From contig NZ_CP132294.1 in assembly GCF_030734285.1 (NCBI RefSeq), positions 3,782,001 to 3,846,000 of the forward strand: a stretch of DNA of 64,000 nucleotides, read 5' to 3'. The position numbers and the translations under genes were made by a program. Numbering within the stretch: position 1 is the first letter of the stretch; each line of letters opens with the position of its first letter. Below the pieces are notes generated by a model. The model made no database searches. It worked only from the letters and a program-made list of their open reading frames with translations, and had not been told where the DNA came from. The DNA comes from Natronococcus sp. AD-5 (GTDB lineage Archaea; Halobacteriota; Halobacteria; Halobacteriales; Natrialbaceae). Shown piece after piece: positions 24,814 through 33,578 of the stretch.

Positions 24814-25080
24814 TCACTCGCCGTCGCGGTCGTCGGCGCCCGACTCGTCCTCTCGTCGCTCGGCTCCGAACGTGATCGTGAACCCGGGCGGGAGTTCGAT
24901 CTTCCGCAGTTCGACGCCGAAGGCGACGAGCAACAGGACGAGGGCGCCGAAGAAGACGGCCGTCGGTCGGCCGTCCATCCAGACGACGAACGCCGCCAGG
25001 GCGACGGTCAGGATCGCGAAAAACGTGCGCTTGAACGCGGTCCATCGGGCGCTCGAGGTGGGGGACGTGTTCGAATTCAT
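24814..25080 (-). CDS. Small membrane protein, two TM segments
   Basis: An 88-residue protein starting at the ATG at 25080. A short polar N-terminus leads into two hydrophobic helices (about residues 18-35 and 40-56) with a brief WMDGRPT turn between them. A 30-residue charged cytoplasmic tail follows. The start is chosen because the longer open frame upstream is Arg-rich and unlike haloarchaeal protein. No family is recognised. It converges on the frameshifted membrane-protein gene. Confidence 0.6.
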   Translation of the reverse strand: MNSNTSPTSSARWTAFKRTFFAILTVALAAFVVWMDGRPTAVFFGALVLLLVAFGVELRKIELPPGFTITFGAERREDESGADDRDGE

Positions 25081-25512
25081 GGTGTCTCTGGGGAGGGGAC
25101 GCCGGTGAGTCACTAGCGATACAGGCTCGGAAGCCGGCCGCAGCACGCGGGAGCGACCGCGCAACGGTTCGGCGGACCGTCGTGACCGTTCGTTTCTACT
25201 CGTCAGCACTATATTACTCTCCGTTCCCGCGTTCCGAAAATTCCGATATCGAGTATTACGTCGTTTCAGTCGGTGTACGGTCGGAAAGTGAGTCCTTTCG
25301 CCGTTTCCGTTTCGCGTCCGATACCGATAGCCGCGTCTCGAGCGAACCGCGGTCGATTTCAGGCGCGCGGAGCGACCGCTGGTCACGGGTGCCTGCTCGG
25401 TGAAAAAGCGGCTCCGGACGAGTTAGCGACTCGGAACGGACGGCGGCAGGACGTCAGGAGTCCGCGCGTAGCGCGTCATTGCGCGGAGTAGAACCGTCAT
25501 AGTGCGGGGAAG
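25081..25512. other. Intergenic stretch, no gene seen
   Basis: Frames here are Arg and Ser-rich shadows without start signals. It presumably holds the promoter of the small membrane protein and the end of the DUF7344-like gene. No repeats stand out. Confidence 0.5.
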
Positions 25513-25959
25513 TCAGTGCTTGAGCCTGGCGACGTTCTCTCGAATCTGTCCGATGAGTCCACCCTCGGATTCGGCCTCGAGCGCGGCGTGGAGCGTCGAG
25601 TTCTCCGGTTCGTCCTTGACGACGATGCGGAGATACGGCTCGAGTTGTCTAAAGTTATCCGACAGGACGACGGTGTGATTCTCCTCGTCGTGGTCGACGA
25701 CGCCCGCGTCGGCCAGTTTCGGGACGTGACACTGCACCGACGAGACGTAAACGCTCTTGTATTCGTTTTTCGCGACCTCGTCGGGCGGAACGTCGTGTTC
25801 CCAGCCGGCGACCTGTTCGGCAACCCTCGAGAGCTCGATCGGCCCTTCTCGGCCCCGAAGCGCGTACAGGAGATACCGCCGGCGACGGTTCGCCAACAGC
25901 TCGAGGATCGTGTCGGCCGAGAGCTCCTGCGCATCTTGATCCGAGCCAAGTGCTGCCAT
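25513..25959 (-). CDS. DUF7344-like winged-helix regulator
   Basis: A 148-residue protein of the halobacterial DUF7344 type (name from memory). ILELLANRRRRYLLYALRG forms the first helices, followed by LSRVAEQVAGWE and the SSVQCHVPKLADAGVVDHDE helix and wing. The last 50 residues are a short helical extension. These proteins are thought to act as DNA-binding transcription regulators. It is monocistronic, and the gap to tRNA-Phe (25960-26183) holds no gene. Confidence 0.75.
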   Translation of the reverse strand: MAALGSDQDAQELSADTILELLANRRRRYLLYALRGREGPIELSRVAEQVAGWEHDVPPDEVAKNEYKSVYVSSVQCHVPKLADAGVVDHDEENHTVVLSDNFRQLEPYLRIVVKDEPENSTLHAALEAESEGGLIGQIRENVARLKH

Positions 25960-26183
25960 AACATACTGTTACCCGCCAGAGCGGAAAAGGGTGTCTTGAA
26001 TATCCGCAAATCCAACAGACGGCGGTAAATCGTCGGTGTACCCGCCATTATACTCTCCGTTACTGCTCGACGCTCGGCCTACTGACGAGTAGTCTAACCG
26101 GAATCGGAACGTTCTGTCAGCGCGCTCGAGTACTGACTCGGATTCGAAATCCTTTTTTATACCATGGACGGAGATAGAGGTAA

Positions 26184-26257
26184 GCCGCCTTAGCTCAGAC
26201 TGGGAGAGCACTCGACTGAAGATCGAGCTGTCCCCGGTTCAAATCCGGGAGGCGGCA
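26184..26257 (+). tRNA. tRNA-Phe (anticodon GAA)
   Basis: A complete 74-nt tRNA. Acceptor stem GCCGCCT/AGGCGGC is followed by a D arm TAGCTCAGACTGGGAGAGCA, an anticodon loop CTGAAGA in an ACTCGA/TCGAGC context, and T arm CCGGTTCAAATCCGG. It is the integration site of the element that follows, and its 3' sequence recurs at 30107-30127. Confidence 0.95.
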
Positions 26258-26443
26258 TCCTCTCACCGCTCGATTGATGACCGACAGCGTCCGCGCCCTC
26301 CTGCGATTCCGTCATCCCTCGTGCGAGTTCAACCGGTGACTGGACGCACCCCGCCACGTCCGGCGTTCTGTAATGACCGAAACGTCCTCGGGGAACCTAG
26401 TTCTTTTGCTCGGAGTTGGGAACCCCGAGCCGTCGGTGAGCCG

Positions 26444-26460
26444 GTAAACACACGCGCCGC
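26444..26460 (+). repeat. 17-bp inverted repeat, left copy
   Basis: GTAAACACACGCGCCGC is exactly the reverse complement of 27955-27971. The core GTAAACACACGC occurs again at 26750-26761 and, inverted, at 28927-28938. The copies thus flank the threonine-synthase-like gene in opposite orientation and recur beside the integrase gene end. Confidence 0.7.
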
Positions 26461-26780
26461 GGCACTAACGATACCAGCAGAGTCTCGTCACCGACGTATC
26501 GAGCCGACCACTCACTGACAGGGTGGACTGTATTCGACGCGACTGGGCGACCCTTCTCCAAAGGCCGCCGCGCCATCCGCTTTTTTATATCACGCTGACA
26601 AGCCCCTCGTTGAAGGTGGGCAGGCCGCTCGCGGAATCATTCTTGGTCTGGACCCAGCCCATGATGTCATATATCTGTTATTTAGGGCAGTGGCTCGCTG
26701 AAATAAAAGTCACCTCCACCGAAGACGGAGCATCCCCCTGCGAAGATGAGTAAACACACGCCGACGCAGACTCCGTCGGG

Positions 26781-27860
26781 TTACGTTTTCAATCCATGCC
26801 CTGTGAGTGGCATCACCACGTCTGCATCTGGCTCAAGCGTTCCACGTTCTTGATACGCCGCAAGTGCCGCAGGCGCAATCGCTGAGGTCGGTTCCACGTA
26901 GAACCCGTGTGAGTGGAGTCGGTCTAACTCCGTTTGCACATCATCTTCCGTAATCGCAATCGCATCCCCATCGGTTTCAGCAATCGCGTTCAGGAGTTGT
27001 TGTTTTCGTGTCGGCTCCCGTATCTGGATGCCATCTGCGACATCGTTCTCACTCTCGGGAACCGCGTTGAGTTCGCTCGCAATCGGGGCATATCCTGCGG
27101 CCTGCGCTCCGAGCAGACGTGGAACTGAATCAATCCACCCCGCTTCAGACAACGCTTTGAATCCACGGTACACGCCTAAGAACAGAGTTCCATGGCCGAG
27201 CGGCATCACAATCGCATCAGGGACGTCCCAATCACGTTGGAGTGCGACTTCATACGCGAACGTCGCCGTCCCTGCAAAGAACGCTGGACTCCACGAATGA
27301 CTTGCGTACCACGCATCGCCCGATTCAACAGCCTCGATGCAGGCATCGGTCACGGCTTGGCGTCCGCCTTCGATTCGAACAGGCGTTGCACCGGTCCGTT
27401 CGATGGCTCGGAGCTTCCCTTCTTTTACCTCAGCTGGAACGTAAATCTCCGCCTCAAGTCCAGCGCGGGCCGCGTAGGTTGCGATGGCGGCACCTGCATT
27501 CCCTGATGAATCTTCGACGACCCGTTCTGCGCCACACGCAAGTGCGTGGCTAATCGTAGTGGTTGCACCCCGGTCCTTGAAGCTACCCGTTGGCGAGACG
27601 TATTCCAGTTTAAACTGCGCATCCCACGCCGATGACGAAACCAGCGGCGTCATTCCTTCGCCGAGAGAGGGCCCCTTCTCGACGGGAATGAACATATCGA
27701 ACGACCAGAGTCCATCCCGCGTATCAAACTTAGCCGGGTCTGGCTGGTCGGTTGACGGAAGCGGTTGCTCAGCAAAATCGAGTACACCACCGCATTCACA
27801 CCGCCATCGGTCGGCATACGTCCGCCCACACGAAGAACAGACGAGTTCCACGGTAACCAT
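26781..27860 (-). CDS. Threonine-synthase-like PLP enzyme
   Basis: A 359-residue fold-type II PLP enzyme. A small N-terminal zinc ribbon (C8, C11, C21, C23) precedes the catalytic domain. K95 in PTGSFKDRG is the pyridoxal lysine, SSGNAG (118-123) binds the phosphate, and a Gly-rich MPLGHGTLF loop lies near 220. The closest known family is threonine synthase, which converts O-phosphohomoserine to threonine. A related lyase or synthase acting on another amino acid is equally possible. It is carried inside the tRNA-Phe element between inverted repeats, so it is probably mobile cargo rather than the housekeeping thrC. Confidence 0.75.
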   Translation of the reverse strand: MVTVELVCSSCGRTYADRWRCECGGVLDFAEQPLPSTDQPDPAKFDTRDGLWSFDMFIPVEKGPSLGEGMTPLVSSSAWDAQFKLEYVSPTGSFKDRGATTTISHALACGAERVVEDSSGNAGAAIATYAARAGLEAEIYVPAEVKEGKLRAIERTGATPVRIEGGRQAVTDACIEAVESGDAWYASHSWSPAFFAGTATFAYEVALQRDWDVPDAIVMPLGHGTLFLGVYRGFKALSEAGWIDSVPRLLGAQAAGYAPIASELNAVPESENDVADGIQIREPTRKQQLLNAIAETDGDAIAITEDDVQTELDRLHSHGFYVEPTSAIAPAALAAYQERGTLEPDADVVMPLTGHGLKT

Positions 27861-27954
27861 GCACTCTCTGGGTTACGTATCCCGGAATATGTTTCGGAGC
27901 AGGTATCGCAACTGCTGGCTCAGGACGGACGACGAGAGCGGTGCGTGGCCGGTG

Positions 27955-27971
27955 GCGGCGCGTGTGTTTAC
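27955..27971 (-). repeat. 17-bp inverted repeat, right copy
   Basis: Reverse complement of 26444-26460. It lies 94 bases beyond the start codon of the threonine-synthase-like gene and opens a GC-rich, hairpin-prone stretch. Confidence 0.7.
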
Positions 27972-28666
27972 CCGCTTCGAGGTGGACCGTGCCGTCACTC
28001 GCCGGAGCCGCGGGGCCGTCAGTTGTCACCCACCGGGGAGTCAGCGCGAAACCGTGGTACCGCCGAGATGCGGAGACGACCCCATGTAAAGAAGGAAACA
28101 TAACCGCCCGAGGACGGTCGAAGCGTGTCCTCGCCTCGTCTGAGCCCCAGACGGGCAAACGGTAAGGGGTGGTTCCCCCTGTGACACGGCGGGCACCGAC
28201 ACTCGTGGAACACCGACCAGTACCGAGAATTTTACGATTTAAACCTTTAACAGCAGATGGCCGGACGTTCGTAATCTCACACTCTTTCGCCGGGACCGGG
28301 ACGTTATGCCCTGACACCGCCTTTCGGCCCTCGAGCGTCACGATTGCTGTGGATGCACTACGTGGCGGTATTCGGCGGTCTATATAGCTCTACATAGAGT
28401 CCGTGTTCTGGAGCCGTAGGAAGCGGAGGACTTTTTTGGGGGCTACGCCCCTTTTTTGAGGGGGTGATGGTACGTTAAAGCGGTCTCCCTGTGTTTACTA
28501 AGCTCTCAAAAGGGGTGACCTCAAGTACAGGTCGCGGCGCTCGCCGTGTTGACGCGAGCCGTCCGCTGACCCCTGCCGTGGAGGTCGGCTCACAGGATGC
28601 ACAGTGCCTCCTTGTAACCCTCGTCATGAGTGGAAGTTGATTCAGCGGTCAGACCAGCACTCATAG
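27972..28666. other. Non-coding GC-rich stretch, possible insertion-sequence remnant
   Basis: No frame in this stretch of nearly 700 bases has haloarchaeal coding character. Its GC-rich, structured start recalls the non-coding right ends of IS200/IS605-type elements of haloarchaea, whose transposase gene would have been lost. That likeness is from memory and weak. A symmetric hairpin with T-runs lies at 28431-28457. Confidence 0.35.
28431..28457. terminator. Hairpin flanked by T-runs
   Basis: GGGGC-TAC-GCCCC is bordered by TTTTTT on both sides. On the plus strand this is a stem followed by a T-run, which can stop archaeal transcription. On the minus strand the runs become A, so any terminator would work for plus-strand transcripts only. 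Confidence 0.35.
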
Positions 28667-28843
28667 AATCCGCTGAGCGACACGAGACGACGCGCTGAGC
28701 GAGTTTTTGCTTCGCCAAGTGTATATTCATCATCCGAGGGTGCTGGAGCCGCGCAGGAAGCGGCTGAGCGACTTTATGAATCTTACGGTGTTGAAGTGCC
28801 TGTCTTGGAAGGGAAAACAGAAGCTTACGAACATCCACAGTAA
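28667..28843 (+). pseudogene. C-terminal remnant of an unidentified protein gene
   Basis: The frame from 28667 to TAA 28841-28843 reads like the end of a normal acidic haloarchaeal protein (SSSEGAGAAQEAAERLYESY followed by GVEVPVLEGKTEAYEHPQ). It is preceded at 28664 by an in-frame TAG and has no start codon or upstream extension. It looks like the last 58 residues of a gene cut off by insertion or deletion. The family is not recognised. A chance open frame cannot be ruled out. Confidence 0.35.
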
Positions 28844-28954
28844 GTGGGATATAGTTTACGTTCGTTAAATACGAGGGTTGGTCGTGCCGGCCGACCACTG
28901 TGCTTGAAGCGGAGTTGGTGGCTGCCGCGTGTGTTTACCCACTGGAGGAAGGGG

Positions 28955-29968
28955 TTAGAGTCCTTCGAGATACCCCCGACGCTGTTCCATCTTCTCCTCT
29001 TCGGTCAGTTGCGAGTAGTGCTTTTCGAGGGTTTCTGGTGAGGAGTTCACCCGGTCGGCCACGACTTGCTTCGGGACCTCGTTCCGCAACAGTCGGGTGA
29101 TTGACCCTCGCCGTATGTCGTGGGGTGAGACGCTCGACGGACACTTGCTCGCCTGCGTGTAGGTCGCCGCTTCACAGGAGTCAGGGGCACGACCATGGGG
29201 ACAGTCCTCCCCATAGGCACACGGTCGAGTCACGGCGTACACCATCTCCCGAATCTTCGACCGGTGCATCCGTCCGTACCGGGTCGTGAACAGCGGCTCT
29301 CGTCCGTGGTCGTCGGTCACGTCGTCCCGAGTCACTTCGATGTAATCCTCCAGCACGTCGCACACGTCTTCGGAGAGGGCACAGATTCGCTCGCCCGACT
29401 GCTTGTTCTTGAGGTGAGTCCCGTTGTCGGGTCGATGCCGGATTGCGAGCGCCTGCTCCTCAGGGTCGAAGTCAGACACGTCGAGCGAGTGGGCGGCCCC
29501 CATACGGCAACCCGTATGCCACAGTACCGTGACGAGGGTGTGGCGCTTCGAGGCGTACTCGTACTTGCCGAGGTAGTCGAGGACCTGTTCGGCCCTGTCG
29601 GAGTCGAGCATACTGTTGCTGACTGCTTCCTCGTCCTCGACCGTGGGGACGAGAATCTTGTCGTGCAAGCCCTGCTCGACGCCGTTGATGGATTCGAGGA
29701 ACTTGACGAACACGCGGAGCGTCGAGAGTTGCCCCTTGAGGGTGATTTTCTTCAGGTCGCCGTCCTCTTTCCGCCACAGTCGGTACTCGTGGAGCGAGCG
29801 GGCAGTTAGGTCGTTCAGGTTCGTGATGCCCTCTTGCTCACACCACTGGACGAACGGCTTGAGGCGGTAGTGGTAGCCTTGTAACGTCGCTTCTGCAACT
29901 TCTGCGCGGCGTTGTGCAAGGAACATCTCCTTTGCTTCAGTCGGGGTGATGGGTTCGAGTTCTGCCAT
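28955..29968 (-). CDS. Tyrosine integrase of the tRNA-Phe element
   Basis: A 337-residue integrase with a complete active site. R155 lies in HTGCRMGA, H283 and R286 in PHDIRRG, and the nucleophile Y318 in EKHYSQ. The N-terminal 110 residues form the core-binding SAM-like domain. Between the two catalytic boxes lies a four-Cys segment (C250, C256, C265, C276) that could bind zinc and is typical of many haloarchaeal integrases. The gene sits at the right end of the element, 76 bases before the first tRNA-Phe fragment, as expected for an enzyme acting on that site. Confidence 0.9.
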   Translation of the reverse strand: MAELEPITPTEAKEMFLAQRRAEVAEATLQGYHYRLKPFVQWCEQEGITNLNDLTARSLHEYRLWRKEDGDLKKITLKGQLSTLRVFVKFLESINGVEQGLHDKILVPTVEDEEAVSNSMLDSDRAEQVLDYLGKYEYASKRHTLVTVLWHTGCRMGAAHSLDVSDFDPEEQALAIRHRPDNGTHLKNKQSGERICALSEDVCDVLEDYIEVTRDDVTDDHGREPLFTTRYGRMHRSKIREMVYAVTRPCAYGEDCPHGRAPDSCEAATYTQASKCPSSVSPHDIRRGSITRLLRNEVPKQVVADRVNSSPETLEKHYSQLTEEEKMEQRRGYLEGL

Positions 29969-30044
29969 GGTTGGTCACCGCAGAACACCGGGCATGGCGG
30001 AGCTTAGCTGAGGCAGACAACCTTGACTGAGGGGGTGTCGGCCC

Positions 30045-30127
30045 GAGCTGTCCCCGTCCCCGCGAGCGTCAGCGAGCGGGGAGTCGGCGAGCTTCGCTCG
30101 CCGGGAGTTCAAATCCGGGAGGCGGCA
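30045..30127 (+). repeat. tRNA-Phe 3' half split by an insert (right attachment site)
   Basis: GAGCTGTCCCCG (30045-30056) and GTTCAAATCCGGGAGGCGGC (30107-30126) are the two sides of the tRNA-Phe 3' half, separated here by 50 bases that fold into hairpins such as GGCGAGC-TTC-GCTCGCC. The second part equals the tRNA end exactly and is the likely attachment site for the integrase. Confidence 0.75.
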
Positions 30128-30228
30128 CTTCTCACGGCGAACAACTTCGTGAGGCGTGAGAATGCGATCTGACCGGATTTGGACTAAACTGAGGTTCTGC
30201 GAGCAACGCGAGCGGGTTCTCAGGCGTA

Positions 30229-30315
30229 GTTCATAATCCGGGAGGCGGCATCCCGATTTTACGCGATTCTCACTCGAGAAGTTACTGGACTCGACTGAAG
30301 ATCGAGCTGTTCCCG
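30229..30315 (+). repeat. Two further tRNA-Phe fragments
   Basis: GTTCATAATCCGGGAGGCGG (30229-30248) is the tRNA-Phe end with one extra base. CTCGACTGAAGATCGAGC (30290-30307) followed by TGTTCCCG repeats its anticodon arm. Neither is part of a complete tRNA. They look like scars of earlier integrations at the same gene. The gap 29969-30324 contains no protein gene. Confidence 0.7.
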
Positions 30316-30324
30316 CGAGTGCGT

Positions 30325-30780
30325 TCAGTCGCCCGTGTAGACGACGACGGTGCCGCCGGCCACGTCTCCGACGCGCTGATGGTCGTCAGTCGCGTACGCG
30401 GCGACGATTCCGACGAGGTAGAATACCGGAAGACTGTCTATCAGTCGGAGTACGTTTCGGACGACGGCGGCTCGCCACGTGATCGGCGACCCGTCGGCCT
30501 GTACGACGACGATTCCGCGCAGGTACTTGCCGACCGTCATCCCGTAGTATCCTTCGAACGCCGACTGATAGAGGAGGAGCGCCGGTAACGCCGCGAACTG
30601 TAACGCGACGATTGCACCGATCCAGCCGCCGAGTGCCCCGCCTACGAACACCGATCCACCGATGTACCCGAGAAGGGCCACGACCACACCGACGAGCAGT
30701 CCGTCTACCAGTAACGCTTCGAAGCGACGATCAAAGACACCGGCGTGCCGGTCCAGGTTCGGAGTTAGGTGCCGTTCCAT
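30325..30780 (-). CDS. RDD family membrane protein
   Basis: A 151-residue protein with the RDD layout. RRFEALLVDGLLVG begins the first helix (the family Arg and Asp), a second and third hydrophobic stretch follow, and YGMTVGKYLRGIVVV is the conserved loop before the last helix. The protein ends RVGDVAGGTVVVY. RDD proteins are small integral membrane proteins, some shown to act as Na+/H+ or related transporters. The substrate here is unknown. It is the first chromosomal gene after the tRNA-Phe element. Confidence 0.85.
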   Translation of the reverse strand: MERHLTPNLDRHAGVFDRRFEALLVDGLLVGVVVALLGYIGGSVFVGGALGGWIGAIVALQFAALPALLLYQSAFEGYYGMTVGKYLRGIVVVQADGSPITWRAAVVRNVLRLIDSLPVFYLVGIVAAYATDDHQRVGDVAGGTVVVYTGD

Positions 30781-30952
30781 GCTGTTTATCCAGTAATATA
30801 TGTTTAATTACCTTTTCGTATCACTTCCAGCTTGTCGGGCTATCAGAAACTAAACCCACCGAGGCAAGGGGGCGCTTCACGGAAAAACGACCTCGAGAGG
30901 TAATCTCCCTCGTTCGTCGTGAACGAGTACAGGTCGGCGTCGCGGGAGCCGT

Positions 30953-32500
30953 TCAGCGTCGAACTTCGAAGCCCCACCGCAACCGAGCGTCGTTCGTCGG
31001 CGGATCCGCGAAGGCGACGACGACCGCCTCGCTATCGGCTTGAGCGACGTGAAAGCCCGTCGCCGCATCGCTTTCCGCCCAGACGTTTCGGACGGTGGGG
31101 GTGACGTCGAGGCCGTGCGGAAGGACGAACTCGGTCGTCTCGCCGTCGCCCACGGCTTCTGCCGTTCCGACGGACTCCGTCTTCAGGCCGGCGTTGTCTC
31201 GCACGACGGCCGGGAAAGCGTCGGCCTCGAGCGGCGTACATTCGTGGAACTGGTTCTCGGTGATCGCCACGGAATCGTGGTCGGCCGCGAAGGCGATTCC
31301 GGTATCCTGAGACCCCGCTGCGCCGGAGATGTGGCACCCGGAAACCGTCACGCGGGCCGCGCCGTCGCCGAAGCGGATCCCCGGTGCGCCACCGTCGCGA
31401 CCGTTGTCGTAGACGTCGCAGTCGGCCAGTCGGAGATCCGATCCGCCGTCCGCGAAGGCGACACCCGGGCCGCCGTTGTCGAAGACGCGACAGTCCGTTA
31501 CGGCGACGTCGGCGGTCCGCTCGTCCGTCGCGATACGGACGCCCGCGCCGTCGTTGGCGGAAATCTGGCTGGTCGAGACGTCGATCGCCGCGTTCTCGTC
31601 GGCCTCCGTCACGTGAACTCCGTGACCGCCGTTCTCGGTCACGTGACAGCCGTCGATCCGGTGTTCGCGGGCCGAAAACGGCGGCGGATTGATGTCGAGA
31701 CCCATCTCGCCCTTCCCGTCGATCACGATCCCGTCCTCCTCGTTCGCGTGCGCCGAGCAGTTCGAGAAACGAGTCCGACGATCCGCGGAAGTTCGGAGCC
31801 CGACGCGGTTGCCGATCGCCGTACACCCGTGGACGAAGAAGTGACCGGCGTGGCGTTCGTTCTCCTGTTCGCCCGTCGCCTGGTTCTCGAACATGATACC
31901 GTTGTTCCCGTTGTCGCGGGCGTGACAGTCGGCGACGACGACCGGTTCGGCGTCGGCCGCGAGCCCGGTTCCGATGCCGATCCCGTTCGAACCGATGTTG
32001 AGCCCGTCGCGAGCGGCGTCGAAGTTTCGTCCGCAGTCCTCCGCGACGCACCCCTGGACGAGACTATCGACCATCATATCGGTCCCGATCCCGGTTGCCG
32101 CCGAGCCGTACGCGTGAACGCCGACGATTCGACAGCGGCGGACGTGCTGATAGTAGATACACTTCTCGCCCGGATCGTACGATTCGTCGCCCGGAACGCC
32201 GGAGGCGTCGACGGTCAGGTGCTCGACGGCGAGATCCGTCACCGGTTCGCTCGGCTCGCCGGATCCCTCGAGGGCGGCGAATCCCTCGCCCTCGGCCCGG
32301 ATCCTCGTCGCGCCCGTCCCGTCGCCGACCAGGTGGACGCGCGAACGGTGGGTGATCGGTCCGCCGATCCGGTACTCCCCGGCCGGGAGATAGACGCGGT
32401 CGCCGCCCGCCTCGTGGGCGTCGTCCACGGCCGCCTGGATCGCGTCGCGGTCGTCGTCGGTGCCGTCGCCGCTCGCCCCGTACTCGGTCACTGATCGCAT
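30953..32500 (-). CDS. Right-handed parallel beta-helix protein (pectate-lyase-like)
   Basis: A 515-residue protein starting at the ATG at 32500 (MRSVTEYGASGDG). The opening GASGDGTDDDRDAIQAAVD and LPAGEYRIGGPI are the classic start of pectate-lyase superfamily beta-helices. Many short turns with the pattern V-x-D-C-x-V-x-D-N-G follow, such as DCRVFDNGGPG and DCDVYDNGRDGG. No signal peptide is seen. Such proteins bind or cleave polysaccharides, and some only bind. Catalytic residues cannot be assigned. It is transcribed alone, divergent from the aldo/keto reductase. Confidence 0.8.
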   Translation of the reverse strand: MRSVTEYGASGDGTDDDRDAIQAAVDDAHEAGGDRVYLPAGEYRIGGPITHRSRVHLVGDGTGATRIRAEGEGFAALEGSGEPSEPVTDLAVEHLTVDASGVPGDESYDPGEKCIYYQHVRRCRIVGVHAYGSAATGIGTDMMVDSLVQGCVAEDCGRNFDAARDGLNIGSNGIGIGTGLAADAEPVVVADCHARDNGNNGIMFENQATGEQENERHAGHFFVHGCTAIGNRVGLRTSADRRTRFSNCSAHANEEDGIVIDGKGEMGLDINPPPFSAREHRIDGCHVTENGGHGVHVTEADENAAIDVSTSQISANDGAGVRIATDERTADVAVTDCRVFDNGGPGVAFADGGSDLRLADCDVYDNGRDGGAPGIRFGDGAARVTVSGCHISGAAGSQDTGIAFAADHDSVAITENQFHECTPLEADAFPAVVRDNAGLKTESVGTAEAVGDGETTEFVLPHGLDVTPTVRNVWAESDAATGFHVAQADSEAVVVAFADPPTNDARLRWGFEVRR

Positions 32501-32660
32501 CGGAAACAACGTCGGCGGGGCAGAAAATAACGGTTATCGTTAGCACAGTAAACGGCGGTGACCGACCCGGACGCGCCTCGAGACGGATCCCGCCGATGGA
32601 TACCGGCAGACGAACGGTCAACCGTTTTCAGCCGCTTCCCGGTACCACGCTGTGAGACAG

Positions 32661-33503
32661 ATGAACGAAAACGACACGTTCGACGTCGGCGAGACGACCG
32701 TTCACCGGCTGGGATTCGGCGCGATGCGCCTCTGCGGCGACGAGATCATCGGCCCGCCGGACGACGAAGAGACCGCGCGCGAGGTACTCCAGCGGGCCGT
32801 CGAACTCGGCGTCGACCTCGTCGACACGGCCGACTCCTACGGCCCCGGAGTGAGCGAACGGCTCGTCGGCGAGGTGATCGGCGACTCCGACGACGTTCTG
32901 GTCGCGACGAAGGCGGGACTGCTTCGCAACACCGACGGCGAGTGGCTTGCCCACGGCGAGCCGGACTACATCCGGAACCAGGTACTCGCGTCGCTCGACC
33001 GGCTGCGAACCGGCACCATCGACCTCTACCAGTTCCACCGACCCGATCCGGATACGCCGTTCGAGGACTCGGTCCAGACGTTCGCCGAACTCAAAGACGA
33101 GGGGCTGGTCCGTCAGGTCGGCCTCAGCAACGTCTCCGTCGAGCAACTCGAGACCGCCCGCGATCACGTCGACGTCGCGACCGTCCAGAACCGGTACAAC
33201 GTGGCGGACCGATCGGAGGCGGACGTGCTCGAGGCGTGCGAGGAGCACGGGATCGGGTTCATCCCCTGGGCGCCCATCGACGGCGACGACCTCGACGAAC
33301 ACGGCGACCTGCTCGACGAGATCGTCGACGACCACGACGCGACGCGGCGCCAAGTCGCGCTGGCGTGGCTCCTCGAACGGTCGGACGTTATTCTCCCGAT
33401 TCCGGGAACCTCGGATCCCGACCACCTCGAGGCGAACATCGCCGCCTCGCGGCTGTCGCTGGACGACGAGGCGGTCCGGCGACTGACCGAGGCCGGGAAC
33501 TGA
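32661..33503 (+). CDS. Aldo/keto reductase
   Basis: A 280-residue TIM-barrel oxidoreductase. The catalytic tetrad is present as D55, Y60, K84 and H126 (DTADSYG, TKAG, FHRPD). The NADPH-binding end IPGTSDPDHLEANI lies near residue 250. The ATG at 32661 is preferred over a GTG nine bases upstream. It belongs to the AKR group that acts on small aldehydes and sugars, and the substrate is not deducible. It diverges from the beta-helix gene, and the two may be related in sugar metabolism, but only by position. Confidence 0.9.
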   Translation: MNENDTFDVGETTVHRLGFGAMRLCGDEIIGPPDDEETAREVLQRAVELGVDLVDTADSYGPGVSERLVGEVIGDSDDVLVATKAGLLRNTDGEWLAHGEPDYIRNQVLASLDRLRTGTIDLYQFHRPDPDTPFEDSVQTFAELKDEGLVRQVGLSNVSVEQLETARDHVDVATVQNRYNVADRSEADVLEACEEHGIGFIPWAPIDGDDLDEHGDLLDEIVDDHDATRRQVALAWLLERSDVILPIPGTSDPDHLEANIAASRLSLDDEAVRRLTEAGN

Positions 33504-33578
33504 TCCGACCGGGAAGTGCGAGCGTCGTCGATCGCCCACGGACCGACGACCCGGAACTCGACGGGGAGACGGTCAGTC

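Larger units (their letters stand above)
26258..30127. mobile_element. Small integrated element in tRNA-Phe
   Basis: The element lies between the intact tRNA-Phe and a copy of its 3' end (GTTCAAATCCGGGAGGCGGC, 30107-30126). It encodes a tyrosine integrase next to the right end and a threonine-synthase-like enzyme, with much non-coding and degenerate DNA between. No replication, capsid or conjugation genes are seen, so it is either a reduced element or an integrative gene cassette. Extra tRNA-Phe fragments further right (30229-30315) point to repeated integration at this site. The gap 26258-26780 has no gene. Confidence 0.8.

Noticed and set aside
27765-28341. Frames in both strands after the threonine-synthase-like gene, and a possible TnpB guide-RNA end
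   Set aside because: The translations lack coding character. The likeness to IS200/IS605 right ends is only a memory of composition, with no transposase fragment to support it.
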